A DNA stretch of 40,226 nucleotides from an uncultured Bacteroidota bacterium (GTDB lineage Bacteria; Bacteroidota; Bacteroidia; JABEUT01). Numbering within the stretch: the first letter of the stretch is position 1; each line of letters opens with the position of its first letter. Position numbers and translations under genes: made by a program. The stretch covers positions 1 through 40,226 of the forward strand of contig CAIPDV010000083.1 in NCBI GenBank assembly GCA_903863935.1. The letters are read 5' to 3'. Below are positions 32,408-40,226 of this stretch, piece by piece. Below the pieces are notes generated by a model. That model saw only the letters and a list, made by a program, of their open reading frames with translations. It had not been told where the DNA came from and made no database searches.

Positions 32408-32884
32408 TCACAATGCAGGATAAACTTGCTTAATTAGGTTTGCAATAAATATAAAACAAACAATAAATAAAATTAATCTAGTGGTTTTTTTCGTCTTTAA
32501 TTGAAAGGCAATAAAAAACGAGAGTATTGCTCCGAACAAGCTCATTCCAATCACGCCATGAGCAAAGATTATTATTTTTCCATGAAATGTGTCATCAATA
32601 AAAAAGGAATTTCTAATAATTTGGAAAATACTTTCAGAGGTAAAGCATATTAAAAAACCAATGAAAGTCAGCTTGGAAATAGTTATGTCGGGCTGACGTT
32701 TTAAAAGATTTTTATGGGAGAAGATTAACGTTGTTAAGATGATCCCACATAATAGAATTCCTGTTATTCTAATTCGTGAATGAAAAAAATCAACAGGTAA
32801 ATTTATCGGAGATTGGTGAAAAAGGAACTCAATAAATAAGGCAACCAGCAAAATCAAACTATATTTTAGCCAAATATCTTTCAT
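32408..32884 (-). CDS. hypothetical membrane protein
   Basis: A 158-residue protein with about four transmembrane helices (about residues 8-24, 43-56, 72-88 and a C-terminal pair near 104-125 and 133-152). There is a charged KNLLKRQPD loop after the second helix and no recognised motif. It lies 27 bp downstream of purM on the same strand, so it may be co-transcribed. Confidence 0.6.
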   Translation of the reverse strand: MKDIWLKYSLILLVALFIEFLFHQSPINLPVDFFHSRIRITGILLCGIILTTLIFSHKNLLKRQPDITISKLTFIGFLICFTSESIFQIIRNSFFIDDTFHGKIIIFAHGVIGMSLFGAILSFFIAFQLKTKKTTRLILFIVCFIFIANLIKQVYPAL

Positions 32885-32911
32885 TCATTTTATTGCCCTT
32901 CCGGCTTGAAC

Positions 32912-34096
32912 CTAATAAACAAACGTCCCTTTCTCGCTTGAAATAGTTAGCTTTTTACCGCTATTGCTTTTTACTCTGCCAATCACTTTGGCGGCAATGT
33001 TATACTTGGCTGCAACATCAATAATATGCTTGGCAGCATCGGGGTTAACATAGAGTTCAATTCGGTGGCCCATGTTGAAAACACGGTACATTTCGGAGAA
33101 GTCGACTCCTGAATTTTGTTGTATCAATTGGAATACGGGTGGCACTTCAAAAAGGTTGTCTTTAATGATGTGTAGGTTGTCTACAAAGTGAAGCACCTTA
33201 GTTTGGCCACCGCCGGTGCAATGTATCACTCCGTGAATATGATTTCTGTAGCCCCTCAAAATTTCCGTCATCACCGGAAAGTAAGTGCGGGTAGGGGATA
33301 GGAGCAACTTGCCGACATTGGTGCTATACTTTTTGCCATTCCAGCTTATTTCCATTCTATCAGTCAGCTTGCTTTTACCGGCATACACCAACTCATCGGG
33401 TATTAACGGATTGTATGATTCGGTGTATTTCGTGTAATAATGTTCCAATGCGTCATGCCTTGCAGATGTGAGTCCATTGCTTGCAATACCACTGTTATAG
33501 GTTTCCTCGTAGGTAGCCTGTCCGAATGATGCCAAACCAACAATCACATCACCGGCGGTAATCTTATCGTTCGAAATAACGGCATTCCGTCTTAAACGGC
33601 ACACAATAGATGAGTCAACAATTATAGTTCTTACAAGGTCACCTACGTCAGCAGTTTCACCACCTGTGGAAATAATATTCACACCGTACTTTCTAAGTTT
33701 ATCTAAAAACTCTTCGGTGCCATTAATAATGCCGGAAATAACTTCACCCGGAATAAGTTGTTTATTGCGGCCGATAGAGGAGGAGAGCAGCATATTATCT
33801 ACCGCACCGGCACAAAGCAGGTCGTCGGTATTCATTACTATTGAATCCTGAGCTATCCCGGCCCAAACGGAATCATCCCCGGTTTCTTTCCAATAAAGAT
33901 AGGCAAGTGAACTTTTAGTACCTGCACCATCTGCATGCATTATTAAACAATGGTCATTATCCCCTGAAAGGTAATCGGGGATAACCTTACAGAAAGCTTT
34001 CGGATATAGTCCTTTATCTAATTTCGAAATGGCTTTATGAACATCTTCTTTACCGGATGAAACTCCGCGTTTATTGTATAAAGTATTCTCGCTCAA
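32912..34096 (-). CDS. purM: phosphoribosylformylglycinamidine cyclo-ligase (AIR synthase)
   Basis: A 394-residue enzyme of purine synthesis that closes the imidazole ring of AIR using ATP. Signature parts are LIMHADGAGTKSSLAYLYW (about residues 51-69), DSIVMNTDDLLCAGA (about 84-98, with the catalytic Asp/Asn cluster), STGGETADVGDLVRT and the C-terminal HCTGGGQTKVLHFVDN and FNMGHRIELYV. It is longer than the ~345-residue E. coli enzyme because of insertions typical of the Bacteroidota form. An AGTTATA hairpin separates it from the upstream PorE-like gene region. Confidence 0.93.
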   Translation of the reverse strand: MSENTLYNKRGVSSGKEDVHKAISKLDKGLYPKAFCKVIPDYLSGDNDHCLIMHADGAGTKSSLAYLYWKETGDDSVWAGIAQDSIVMNTDDLLCAGAVDNMLLSSSIGRNKQLIPGEVISGIINGTEEFLDKLRKYGVNIISTGGETADVGDLVRTIIVDSSIVCRLRRNAVISNDKITAGDVIVGLASFGQATYEETYNSGIASNGLTSARHDALEHYYTKYTESYNPLIPDELVYAGKSKLTDRMEISWNGKKYSTNVGKLLLSPTRTYFPVMTEILRGYRNHIHGVIHCTGGGQTKVLHFVDNLHIIKDNLFEVPPVFQLIQQNSGVDFSEMYRVFNMGHRIELYVNPDAAKHIIDVAAKYNIAAKVIGRVKSNSGKKLTISSEKGTFVY

Positions 34097-34099
34097 GAT

Positions 34100-34183
34100 A
34101 GTTATAAGTTATAAGTTATAAGTTATGACCGTTAACACTTTCGAGTCAATTCGGAAATAACTCATAACTCATAACTTATAACT
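34100..34183. repeat. second AGTTATA-type intergenic hairpin
   Basis: Four tandem AGTTATA/AGTTATG units (34100-34128) face their complement (34158-34183) across a ~29-nt loop. The design and 84-bp size match the hairpin at 16038-16121, but the loop sequences differ. Confidence 0.85.
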
Positions 34184-34189
34184 GCTTTG

Positions 34190-36415
34190 TTAGTTATTCT
34201 TTGGTTTTGTTGCAGCACCTTTTGGAGCAGGAGGTGGGGTTGTAGCCTTTGGTGCCGAAGGAGCAGGAGTCTGCTTGTTAGGTGTGGCAGGTGTCTGATT
34301 CTTAACTGGAGGCACCGGGGTTCTTTCTTCTTCAGGAACCGGAGCAGCTTCAGTTGTATCTTGTTGAATAACCTGGCCTTCAACCTTCATTTGTTGACCC
34401 GCTTTCATTTTCAAGCTATCTTCTTTGGTCATGATCTTACCTTTTGGAACAAAATCCCAACGTAAAATTTCAAACTCAGTACGACGGTTTATGTGATATA
34501 AAGAATCTCTTTTCTTTTTATCCTTTTCCTTCATGATCTGAGGGGTTAGTATTTTCAACCTGGTGAAGCCCCAGCCTTTAGGAGTCATACGTGCTGAATC
34601 AACACCTTGGGAGATAAGATAATCAACACAAGATTTTGCACGGGCCCTGGAAAGAATCATATTATGATTATAATCTCCCTGTTGGTCAGTATGTGCATCC
34701 AATTGAATTGCAAGGGTCGGGTTATTGTTTAACAACCTTACCAGGAAGTTCAATGAATCTTTTGAATCAGGGTTCAGGGTAGCTTTATCTAAATCATAAA
34801 CCACTTCAGGGAAACGAATACCTACATTTACTTTTGGTTTTAGTAATTGGAAGTCATGAACAAAGGTTTCCGATTCGGTTTTAGCAACTGTAGTTTCATT
34901 TGCTTTTTCATCGCTGGCTAAGTAGTGCAGTTCGGTTGCTCCTGCAGATAGGATATATGAACTGTTGATCTTAACATAACGGTCGTTTGCTCCAAGTGTA
35001 CCAAACATATAATGACCTCCTGTATCGGTTTTTTGTGATACATCTGAACCATCAGAACCAACCATTCTAACGGTTGCTCCCGGTATTCCTCTGTGGGTAT
35101 CCTGATCATACACGGTACCTTCAATAACAAATAGGATAGGAGGCAGGTAGAATGAATAGATATCATCACCACCACGGCCACCGGCACGGTTTGATGTAAG
35201 ATAGCCTCTGTCTTTGGTGCCTTCGAATACAATTCCGAAGTCATCACCTTCCGAGTTAAGCGGTGAACCAAGGTTGGTAGGGTTACCCCATTTGTTATCG
35301 CCTAATTTAGCAGCCTTGAAAATATCCAGTCCGCCCATACCCGGTAATCCGGTAGATGAGAAATAAAGTGAACCATCAGCATGGATATAAGGAAATTCTT
35401 CCTCACCAGCAGTATTTATTTCAGGACCAAGATTTACCGGCTCACTCCAGGTTTTAGTCTTTTTAACATAGGTACTCATCCACAAATCATGTCCGCCTTT
35501 TCCGCCTTGAAGGTCAGAAGAGAAAATAATTGTTTGCTGGTCAGCAGAAATTGCAGGATGTCCGTATGTAACTGTATCAATCTGGAAGTTCAGCTTAACC
35601 GGATCGGTCCAGTTATTACCTCTGCGGTCGGTAGAAAATATTTTGCATCTTTCTCCCTTGTTCTTAACTACTGAGCAACGTGTAAAGTACATTGTTCTGA
35701 AGGTTTTGTCGAAAATAGAGGAACCTTCGTTGTCAGGAGTATTTACAGGAGCAGGTAATGGGAGCGGAGCACTGAATTTACCATTCTTATCTAACTTGGT
35801 AATAAAGATATCTGAAAAGTTCTGGCCAATACCCGGATCAGAACGGTCGCCGGTAACACCTTGACGGGTAGATGTAAATATGATCTCATCCATTCTTCTG
35901 TCGGAATAAGCCGGAGAAAAATCAGCGAACTTCGTATTTAACTGGGCCATATTGGTTACCACATAACGGGTAGGTGCATTCTTTAATTGTTGCGCTAACT
36001 GGCAAGATTTTACGCCATTTGGACCTCTTGGATCGGAAGGAACCTTAGCAGAATACTGCTGATAAGTGGTAACGGCATCATCATATTTACCTTGCATCAT
36101 TTGTGCATCGGCAAGATGAAGGATAGCAGACGCATCGTCATAATTAGCTTTTACAGCTTTACCATACCACTGTTCTTCCTGCTTAACATCTAATATCATA
36201 CGGTAGCATTCAGCCACCTGAAAAGTAATACGGGCTTTCTCTTCTTTCTTAATACCACCAGCAAGAGCCTTTTTATAGATCTCAATTGCGTTGTAGTATT
36301 CTTTGTTTTGAAAAGCCTTATCACCAGCCTTAATGAATGCCTTCTGGGCAGTTGCAGTTAAGGTGATGAATGATAATAATGCAAAACAGTAAAATGTAGA
36401 TTTTAATCTTCTCAT
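34190..36415 (-). CDS. PorE-like TPR / beta-propeller / OmpA family protein
   Basis: A 741-residue envelope protein. Signal peptide (about 1-24), TPR-like helices (about 25-110; AGDKAFQNKEYYNAIEIYKKAL, WYGKAVKANYDDASAILHLAD), PD40/WD40-like propeller repeats (about 150-400; KDRGYLTSNRAGGRGGDDIY, HDLWMSTYVKK), a carboxypeptidase regulatory domain (about 435-495; IEGTVYDQDTHRGIPGATV) and an OmpA C-terminal peptidoglycan-binding domain (about 535-650; LDAHTDQQGDYNHNMILSRA). This order matches PorE of the T9SS, which ties the trans-envelope complex to peptidoglycan. A Pro/Lys/Thr-rich tail (about 690-741) follows. T9SS cargo elsewhere in the window fits, but related non-T9SS proteins share this layout. 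Confidence 0.85.
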   Translation of the reverse strand: MRRLKSTFYCFALLSFITLTATAQKAFIKAGDKAFQNKEYYNAIEIYKKALAGGIKKEEKARITFQVAECYRMILDVKQEEQWYGKAVKANYDDASAILHLADAQMMQGKYDDAVTTYQQYSAKVPSDPRGPNGVKSCQLAQQLKNAPTRYVVTNMAQLNTKFADFSPAYSDRRMDEIIFTSTRQGVTGDRSDPGIGQNFSDIFITKLDKNGKFSAPLPLPAPVNTPDNEGSSIFDKTFRTMYFTRCSVVKNKGERCKIFSTDRRGNNWTDPVKLNFQIDTVTYGHPAISADQQTIIFSSDLQGGKGGHDLWMSTYVKKTKTWSEPVNLGPEINTAGEEEFPYIHADGSLYFSSTGLPGMGGLDIFKAAKLGDNKWGNPTNLGSPLNSEGDDFGIVFEGTKDRGYLTSNRAGGRGGDDIYSFYLPPILFVIEGTVYDQDTHRGIPGATVRMVGSDGSDVSQKTDTGGHYMFGTLGANDRYVKINSSYILSAGATELHYLASDEKANETTVAKTESETFVHDFQLLKPKVNVGIRFPEVVYDLDKATLNPDSKDSLNFLVRLLNNNPTLAIQLDAHTDQQGDYNHNMILSRARAKSCVDYLISQGVDSARMTPKGWGFTRLKILTPQIMKEKDKKKRDSLYHINRRTEFEILRWDFVPKGKIMTKEDSLKMKAGQQMKVEGQVIQQDTTEAAPVPEEERTPVPPVKNQTPATPNKQTPAPSAPKATTPPPAPKGAATKPKNN

Positions 36416-36490
36416 AAGGTATTAGCGTTTGATTTTTCGGCTGCTAATATATAAAGAAATTAGTAACCAAGCCTAAATTGAAAATAATTT

Positions 36491-38716
36491 TTATTTTATA
36501 AATAGCAACTCCCGGTATTTTGGAAATGGCCAGATAGTATCGTCAATAACGAGTTCCAGCTTGTCTGCATGGTAGCGTATTTCGTCAAAACAAGGTTTCA
36601 CATTTTCGCAATATGCAAAGGCTTTGGCTGTGGCTTCTTCAATTTTATTGGCTTTTTTCCGTTCCTCAATCATCTGTTCGGTTTTGTTTCGGATGATTGA
36701 AACACGGTCACTGATTTCCTTAATCATGGATAATTGTGAATCGGCAATATCCTCATACCGGCCTCCATCATGTGTGTTTTCGGTGCCTCCCGCAAATGTA
36801 TGTGAAGGGGTAAAGATCTCTTTAATGCCTTTTACATTTGTAATTAGCATGTTCTGATATTTAAGTGCTGTTGGAATGATCTGTGTCAGGGCCATATCAG
36901 CCATAATACGCGATTCGATCTGAATCTTTTTGGTGTAAATTTCCGCCTGTATCTCATGGCGGGCTTCCTGTTCTCGTTTATTAAATATACCCTGTTTTTC
37001 AAACAGGTTGATGGCTTTTTCAGTTACAAATGCTTCAAGAGCTTCTGGGGTGGTTTGAACATTAGGTAACCCGCGTCTTTCTGCTTCTTTCACCCATTCT
37101 TTACTATAGTTGTTACCTTCAAAACGGATGTTTGCTGATTCAGTAATATAAACGCGCAGGGTTTGAATGATTGCATCTTCAACTGAAGTTCCTTTCTTTA
37201 CTAATGCATCAACTGTTGCTTTGAACTGTGTTAGCTGCTCAGCTACAATTGTATTAAGAACCAACATAGACTGGGCACAGTTAGCTGATGAACCCACAGC
37301 ACGGAACTCAAACTTATTACCTGTAAAAGCAAAAGGTGAAGTACGGTTACGGTCAGTATTATCAAGTGTTAATTCAGGAATATGGCCGATATCAAGCTTA
37401 ATTGATTTCTTTCCGGCTGACTTTTCAACTTTTACTTTCTTTTCAAAGTTATCAAGCACCTTGGTTAATTGCTGGCCAATGAATACGGAGATAATGGCTG
37501 GTGGTGCTTCATTCGCGCCAAGTCTGTGTTCATTTCCGGCTGATGCAATACTTGCCCTTAATATATCTGAATAGTCGTGAACAGCTTTAATAGTATTAAC
37601 AAAGAAGGTAAGGAACTGTAGATTTGAATCAGGGGTTTTGCCGGGGCTTAACAGGTTTACACCTGTGTCGGTTGCCATACTCCAGTTATTGTGTTTACCT
37701 GAACCATTCACTCCGGCAAATGGTTTTTCATAGAATAAAGCTCTTAAATGATGACGCCGTGCTATCTTATCCATCAAATCCATAAGGAGTTGATTATGGT
37801 CGACAGCAATATTTACTTCTTCGAAGATAGGGGCTACTTCATATTGGTTAGGAGCTACTTCGTTATGCCTGGTCTTTAAAGGAATGCCCAGTTTATAGGA
37901 TTCGGTTTCAAAATCACGCATATATTCATTTACCCTTTCAGGGATAGATCCGAAATAATGATCTTCCAATTGTTGGCCTTTGGCAGGATTAGCTCCGAAT
38001 AAAGCTCTTCCGGCATGAACCAGATCAGGTCGCACATTAAAAAGGGCTTCATCAACCAGAAAATATTCCTGTTCCCATCCAAGTGTTGCAATCACCTTCT
38101 TAACATTCGGGTCGAAGTAATTACATACCGGAATAGCCGCTTTATTGAGTGCATTTAAAGCTTTAAGTAAAGGGGTCTTATAATCCAGAGCCTCACCAGT
38201 ATATGAAATATAAATTGTAGGTATGCAAAGAGTCTTTCCAAAGATGAATGCCGGGGAGGATGGATCCCATCCGGTGTAGCCGCGTGCCTCAAAAGTACTA
38301 CGAATTCCTCCGCTTGGGAAACTCGAAGCATCCGGTTCCTGCTGAACCAATTGTCCGCCTCCGAATTTTTCCATTGCTTTACCTTCCGGAGAAACATCCA
38401 GGAACACATCATGCTTTTCCGCAGTAGCACCTGTTAATGGCTGAAACCAGTGAGTATAGTGAGTAACCCCATTTTCCAATGCCCAGCTCTTCATGGCTAT
38501 AGCCACTTCATCGGCTGTTGCACGGTCAATTGCAACATTGTTGTCAATGGCTGCTTTTAAAGTCTTTAAAACACCATCGGAAAGGTATTTCGACATTACA
38601 TCGTGACTGAATACATTCACGCCGAAAAAATCGGATACTTTATTGGAAGGCAGTTCCACATTAATGGGTTGCCTCGAAATGGCTTCTTGTAAGGCTTTAA
38701 AGCGGATTGAGCTCAT
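36491..38716 (-). CDS. glnN: glutamine synthetase type III
   Basis: A 741-residue GSIII that makes glutamine from glutamate, ammonia and ATP. It has the ~730-residue length of the class, against ~470 for GSI. Visible landmarks are an N-terminal beta-grasp region, the GWEQEYFLVDE segment (about 213-223), RHNEVAPNQYEVAPIFEE, FAGVNGSGKHNNWS (catalytic core), NEHRLGANEAPPAIISVFIG, and NRTSPFAFTGNKFEFRAVGS. GSIII is the main glutamine synthetase in many Bacteroidota. A -7 box (TAAATTTG, 38791-38798) lies 74 bp upstream and a 34-bp palindrome further up. Confidence 0.96.
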   Translation of the reverse strand: MSSIRFKALQEAISRQPINVELPSNKVSDFFGVNVFSHDVMSKYLSDGVLKTLKAAIDNNVAIDRATADEVAIAMKSWALENGVTHYTHWFQPLTGATAEKHDVFLDVSPEGKAMEKFGGGQLVQQEPDASSFPSGGIRSTFEARGYTGWDPSSPAFIFGKTLCIPTIYISYTGEALDYKTPLLKALNALNKAAIPVCNYFDPNVKKVIATLGWEQEYFLVDEALFNVRPDLVHAGRALFGANPAKGQQLEDHYFGSIPERVNEYMRDFETESYKLGIPLKTRHNEVAPNQYEVAPIFEEVNIAVDHNQLLMDLMDKIARRHHLRALFYEKPFAGVNGSGKHNNWSMATDTGVNLLSPGKTPDSNLQFLTFFVNTIKAVHDYSDILRASIASAGNEHRLGANEAPPAIISVFIGQQLTKVLDNFEKKVKVEKSAGKKSIKLDIGHIPELTLDNTDRNRTSPFAFTGNKFEFRAVGSSANCAQSMLVLNTIVAEQLTQFKATVDALVKKGTSVEDAIIQTLRVYITESANIRFEGNNYSKEWVKEAERRGLPNVQTTPEALEAFVTEKAINLFEKQGIFNKREQEARHEIQAEIYTKKIQIESRIMADMALTQIIPTALKYQNMLITNVKGIKEIFTPSHTFAGGTENTHDGGRYEDIADSQLSMIKEISDRVSIIRNKTEQMIEERKKANKIEEATAKAFAYCENVKPCFDEIRYHADKLELVIDDTIWPFPKYRELLFIK

Positions 38717-38790
38717 GGATTTTTTAATTAAAAATTAGGAATTAATAATTAGGAATATGTTGGGAATTCTGGGACATCTGAAATCGTGCG

Positions 38791-38798
38791 CAAATTTA
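38791..38798 (-). promoter_or_regulatory. -7 box of glnN
   Basis: Perfect TAAATTTG on the minus strand, 74 bp before the glnN ATG. Confidence 0.45.
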
Positions 38799-38848
38799 TG
38801 GAATTTACACCGGAATTCATGGTTCAAAGTTGTAAGATTTTATTAACA

Positions 38849-38882
38849 GTTTAAAAAATTGACCCGGGCCAATTTTTTTAAC
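38849..38882. promoter_or_regulatory. 34-bp near-perfect palindrome in the glnN divergent region
   Basis: Centred on CCCGGG at 38863-38868, the arms GTTTAAAAAATTG and CAATTTTTTTAAC pair with only two mismatched positions out of 17. It lies between the divergent glnN gene and the small lipoprotein genes, so no gene reads into it as a terminator. Operator is the best guess. Confidence 0.5.
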
Positions 38883-38980
38883 AGATTTTGTATCTTAGCC
38901 TCCCTTAATAAAACCTAAAAACGCCTGATATAAATTCCTCTGTTTTTTTAAAACCGCGCCATTTTTTAAATCTCGCCATT

Positions 38981-39196
38981 TTGTTTTTAGTCCTTGCTTT
39001 TCTGTCCAATTGTACCTCAACACATAATAATTCAATATCTTTTGGGAAAAGAAAGTACACAAAAGGACATTTTTCAGACCCGGTTGCAAAACTAAAAATG
39101 AAGTACACGAATGATAAACAAAAGCAGAGTGTATCAACTGAAGCGAAAAGCGAAAAAATAAAAAATGAACTTGCAGGGAAGAAAACTAGAAAATGA
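38981..39196 (+). CDS. small YTKGHFSDPV lipoprotein, start uncertain
   Basis: The TTG 38981 frame gives 71 residues with a short hydrophobic stretch and lipobox (FLSNC) and the motif FGKRKYTKGHFSDPVAKLK, followed by a Lys/Ser-rich tail. The frame is open back to about 38912 and the stretch before TTG (HFLNLAILFLVLAFL) completes a signal peptide, but there is no ATG or GTG; a codon at 38954 (CCG) sits where a natural start would be. TATCTTAG (38891-38898) resembles a -7 box. The paralogue at 39589 shares the motif. The stop lies 32 bp inside the next gene. Confidence 0.6.
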   Translation: MFLVLAFLSNCTSTHNNSISFGKRKYTKGHFSDPVAKLKMKYTNDKQKQSVSTEAKSEKIKNELAGKKTRK

Positions 39197-39497
39197 TAGC
39201 TTTTCAAGCAATTCAATTGGGTCAGGTTATGGCGATAGTAGTTCGACAAAATCAGGTATTCTTTTACTGCTGGCCATTACTTGTTTGTTATTAGCCCTGG
39301 TAATGTATTGCCTTGTACTGGTGGCAGATATAGCAGGAGGCACGGGCTTGGGCTGCCTTTTAGTAGGAGCAACCATCATCCTTGGAGTTCTTGGCTTGAT
39401 ATTCCTGATTATGTGGCTTGTTTCGCTTAAACATCGATTTTACGGTTTAAATCATATTCAAAGGCCAGTGGGGCAGAAACTAGTTAAACCATGGTAG
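39165..39497 (+). CDS. small membrane protein downstream of the YTKGHFSDPV lipoprotein
   Basis: A 110-residue protein overlapping the preceding lipoprotein frame by 32 bp, suggesting coupled expression. A polar Ser/Gly-rich head (NSIGSGYGDSSSTKSG) is followed by two long hydrophobic helices (ILLLLAITCLLLALVMYCLV and CLLVGATIILGVLGLIFLIM) and a basic tail. The paralogous locus downstream has both features, motif and Gly-rich junction, in one frame. No function recognised. Confidence 0.65.
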   Translation: MNLQGRKLENDSFSSNSIGSGYGDSSSTKSGILLLLAITCLLLALVMYCLVLVADIAGGTGLGCLLVGATIILGVLGLIFLIMWLVSLKHRFYGLNHIQRPVGQKLVKPW

Positions 39498-39588
39498 CAT
39501 ATGGCTGAAATCCTAATTTTTAAGGTTTTATAATTACATATCATATAATTTGTACATTAGCCGCATAATTTCCTATTAACCACTTGCT

Positions 39589-40090
39589 ATGAACAACGAT
39601 TATTTCACCAGACTGAAACGCATTTTTTCACTCCTTATCTTACTTTGCAGCCGTTTCCATGCTTACCTATTGCACTTCGAATGGGGGAAGGCTGGCATCT
39701 TCGTTTAATAAAAGACATTATACCAAAGGGCATTTCTCCGATCCTGTTGGAAAGGTGAATACTACTTATAAAAACTATAAAAAACCTGCAATTGCATCAA
39801 CCACTCCTAAACAGGAAAGCACTACACCTAATGAAAAGGCGCAGTCAGCTTCTTCAGGGAACAATACTTCAGAAGGAGTTCAAAACAATAGCAACAGCAC
39901 AAACACTAAACAGGCAACCGCTACTACCGTTAATGATAATAACAATGCCCCTGTAACAGGAGATAATAATGCTTCTGCCGAAGAAAACGCATCTGCTTCA
40001 AACCCGGCAGTAGATTATACAGGCCATGGCGACCGAATGGCTGGGCCTCCAAATAATGCCAACGGACTTTTACTAGGGTGGATACTGTAA
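39589..40090 (+). pseudogene. second YTKGHFSDPV lipoprotein, frameshifted and truncated at the 3' end
   Basis: ATG 39589 begins a signal peptide (MNNDYFTRLKRIFSLLILL) whose frame is lost at a TTT run (39644-39646). Removing one T joins it to AAVSMLTYCTSNGG with a lipobox Cys and then FNKRHYTKGHFSDPVGKVN, nearly the same motif as the protein at 38981. A ~90-residue Asn/Thr/Ser/Ala-rich linker follows and the frame ends at GLLLGWIL, the beginning of a hydrophobic helix, where the IS-like sequence starts. A TACATTAG near-consensus box is at 39553-39560. Confidence 0.7.
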
Positions 40091-40226
40091 ATCTTCAGCA
40101 TAAAGTGGACTAAAAATAGTTAAAAATAAGATAGTGTTTCCAAAAACTATTAACTTTAAATAATTATGGAAACAAAGAGTAAACAAACATCCGAGAACTT
40201 CATTAAAGAAGTAAGAAGAAAGACAC
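40086..40226 (+). mobile_element. left end of an insertion sequence (partial)
   Basis: The transposase start at 40166 is preceded by ~80 bp of non-coding sequence beginning TGTAAATCTTCAGC, immediately after a hydrophobic helix breaks off in the upstream gene. TG at the end is usual for IS3-type elements. The right end is outside the window, so the boundary is an inference. Confidence 0.5.
40166..40226 (+). CDS. IS3-family transposase OrfA, 5' fragment
   Basis: The first 20 codons (METKSKQTSENFIKEVRRKT) resemble the N-terminus of OrfA proteins of IS3-type elements, which carry a helix-turn-helix and are made with OrfB by frameshifting. The window ends here, so domain and family cannot be verified. 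Confidence 0.6.
   Translation, partial: METKSKQTSENFIKEVRRKT

Overview
The window looks like a chromosomal segment from a member of the Bacteroidota, probably a Chitinophagales/Sphingobacteriales-type environmental bacterium; the rank below phylum is a guess. Supporting signs are a short primary sigma factor without region 1.1, proteins with type IX secretion (T9SS) C-terminal sorting domains, a PorE-like TPR/propeller/OmpA protein, a class III glutamine synthetase, many short secreted proteins and lipoproteins, moderate AT richness, and repeated TAnnTTTG boxes (the Bacteroidota -7 element) just upstream of genes.

Layout. 1-519 is a non-coding leader region with a promoter-terminator pair (possible small RNA) and a cluster of CCTGTTA motifs, followed by rpoD (520-1395). 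1578-8626 holds a T9SS cargo protein, a coupled TerC/GNAT pair, an SCO-type copper chaperone, a lipoprotein, a PDZ protein and a small secreted protein split by a frameshift. 8623-14453 (minus strand) is a DUF2911 protein, then a GIY-YIG nuclease remnant bounded by copies of a palindromic repeat, then a PIG-L deacetylase, a 42-residue membrane peptide and a sodium:solute symporter, the last three being probably one operon. 14584-23382 mixes hypothetical secreted proteins with YqeY, ribulose-phosphate epimerase, an alpha/beta hydrolase, a large unrecognised lipoprotein, a tandem-domain universal stress protein and a TPM-domain protein.

23659-26153 is a translation and ribosome-assembly block: initiator tRNA, Era and Der. 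26191-29689 has a TonB-like protein with a cysteine-bearing N-terminus, an orphan T9SS sorting domain, and an Asp-box propeller protein carrying the paralogous sorting domain. 29734-31634 is prfA-pyrF, translationally coupled. 31746-36415 has a MORN-repeat lipoprotein, a membrane protein, purM and the PorE-like protein. 36491-38716 is glnN. The right end (38912-40226) carries two copies of a small lipoprotein family sharing a YTKGHFSDPV motif, the second apparently cut short by an IS whose transposase begins at 40166 and runs out of the window.

No defence island, CRISPR array, prophage or biosynthetic cluster is visible. The unusual signals are at small scale: a GIY-YIG module enclosed by palindromic repeats that seems to have removed the start of the next gene; long intergenic hairpins built from 7-bp tandem units; a 34-bp near-perfect palindrome between glnN and its divergent neighbour; an orphan sorting domain; the YTKGHFSDPV lipoproteins; and several genes whose -7 box almost touches the start codon. 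Three single-base frameshifts, two of them in homopolymers, could be real decay or sequencing error.
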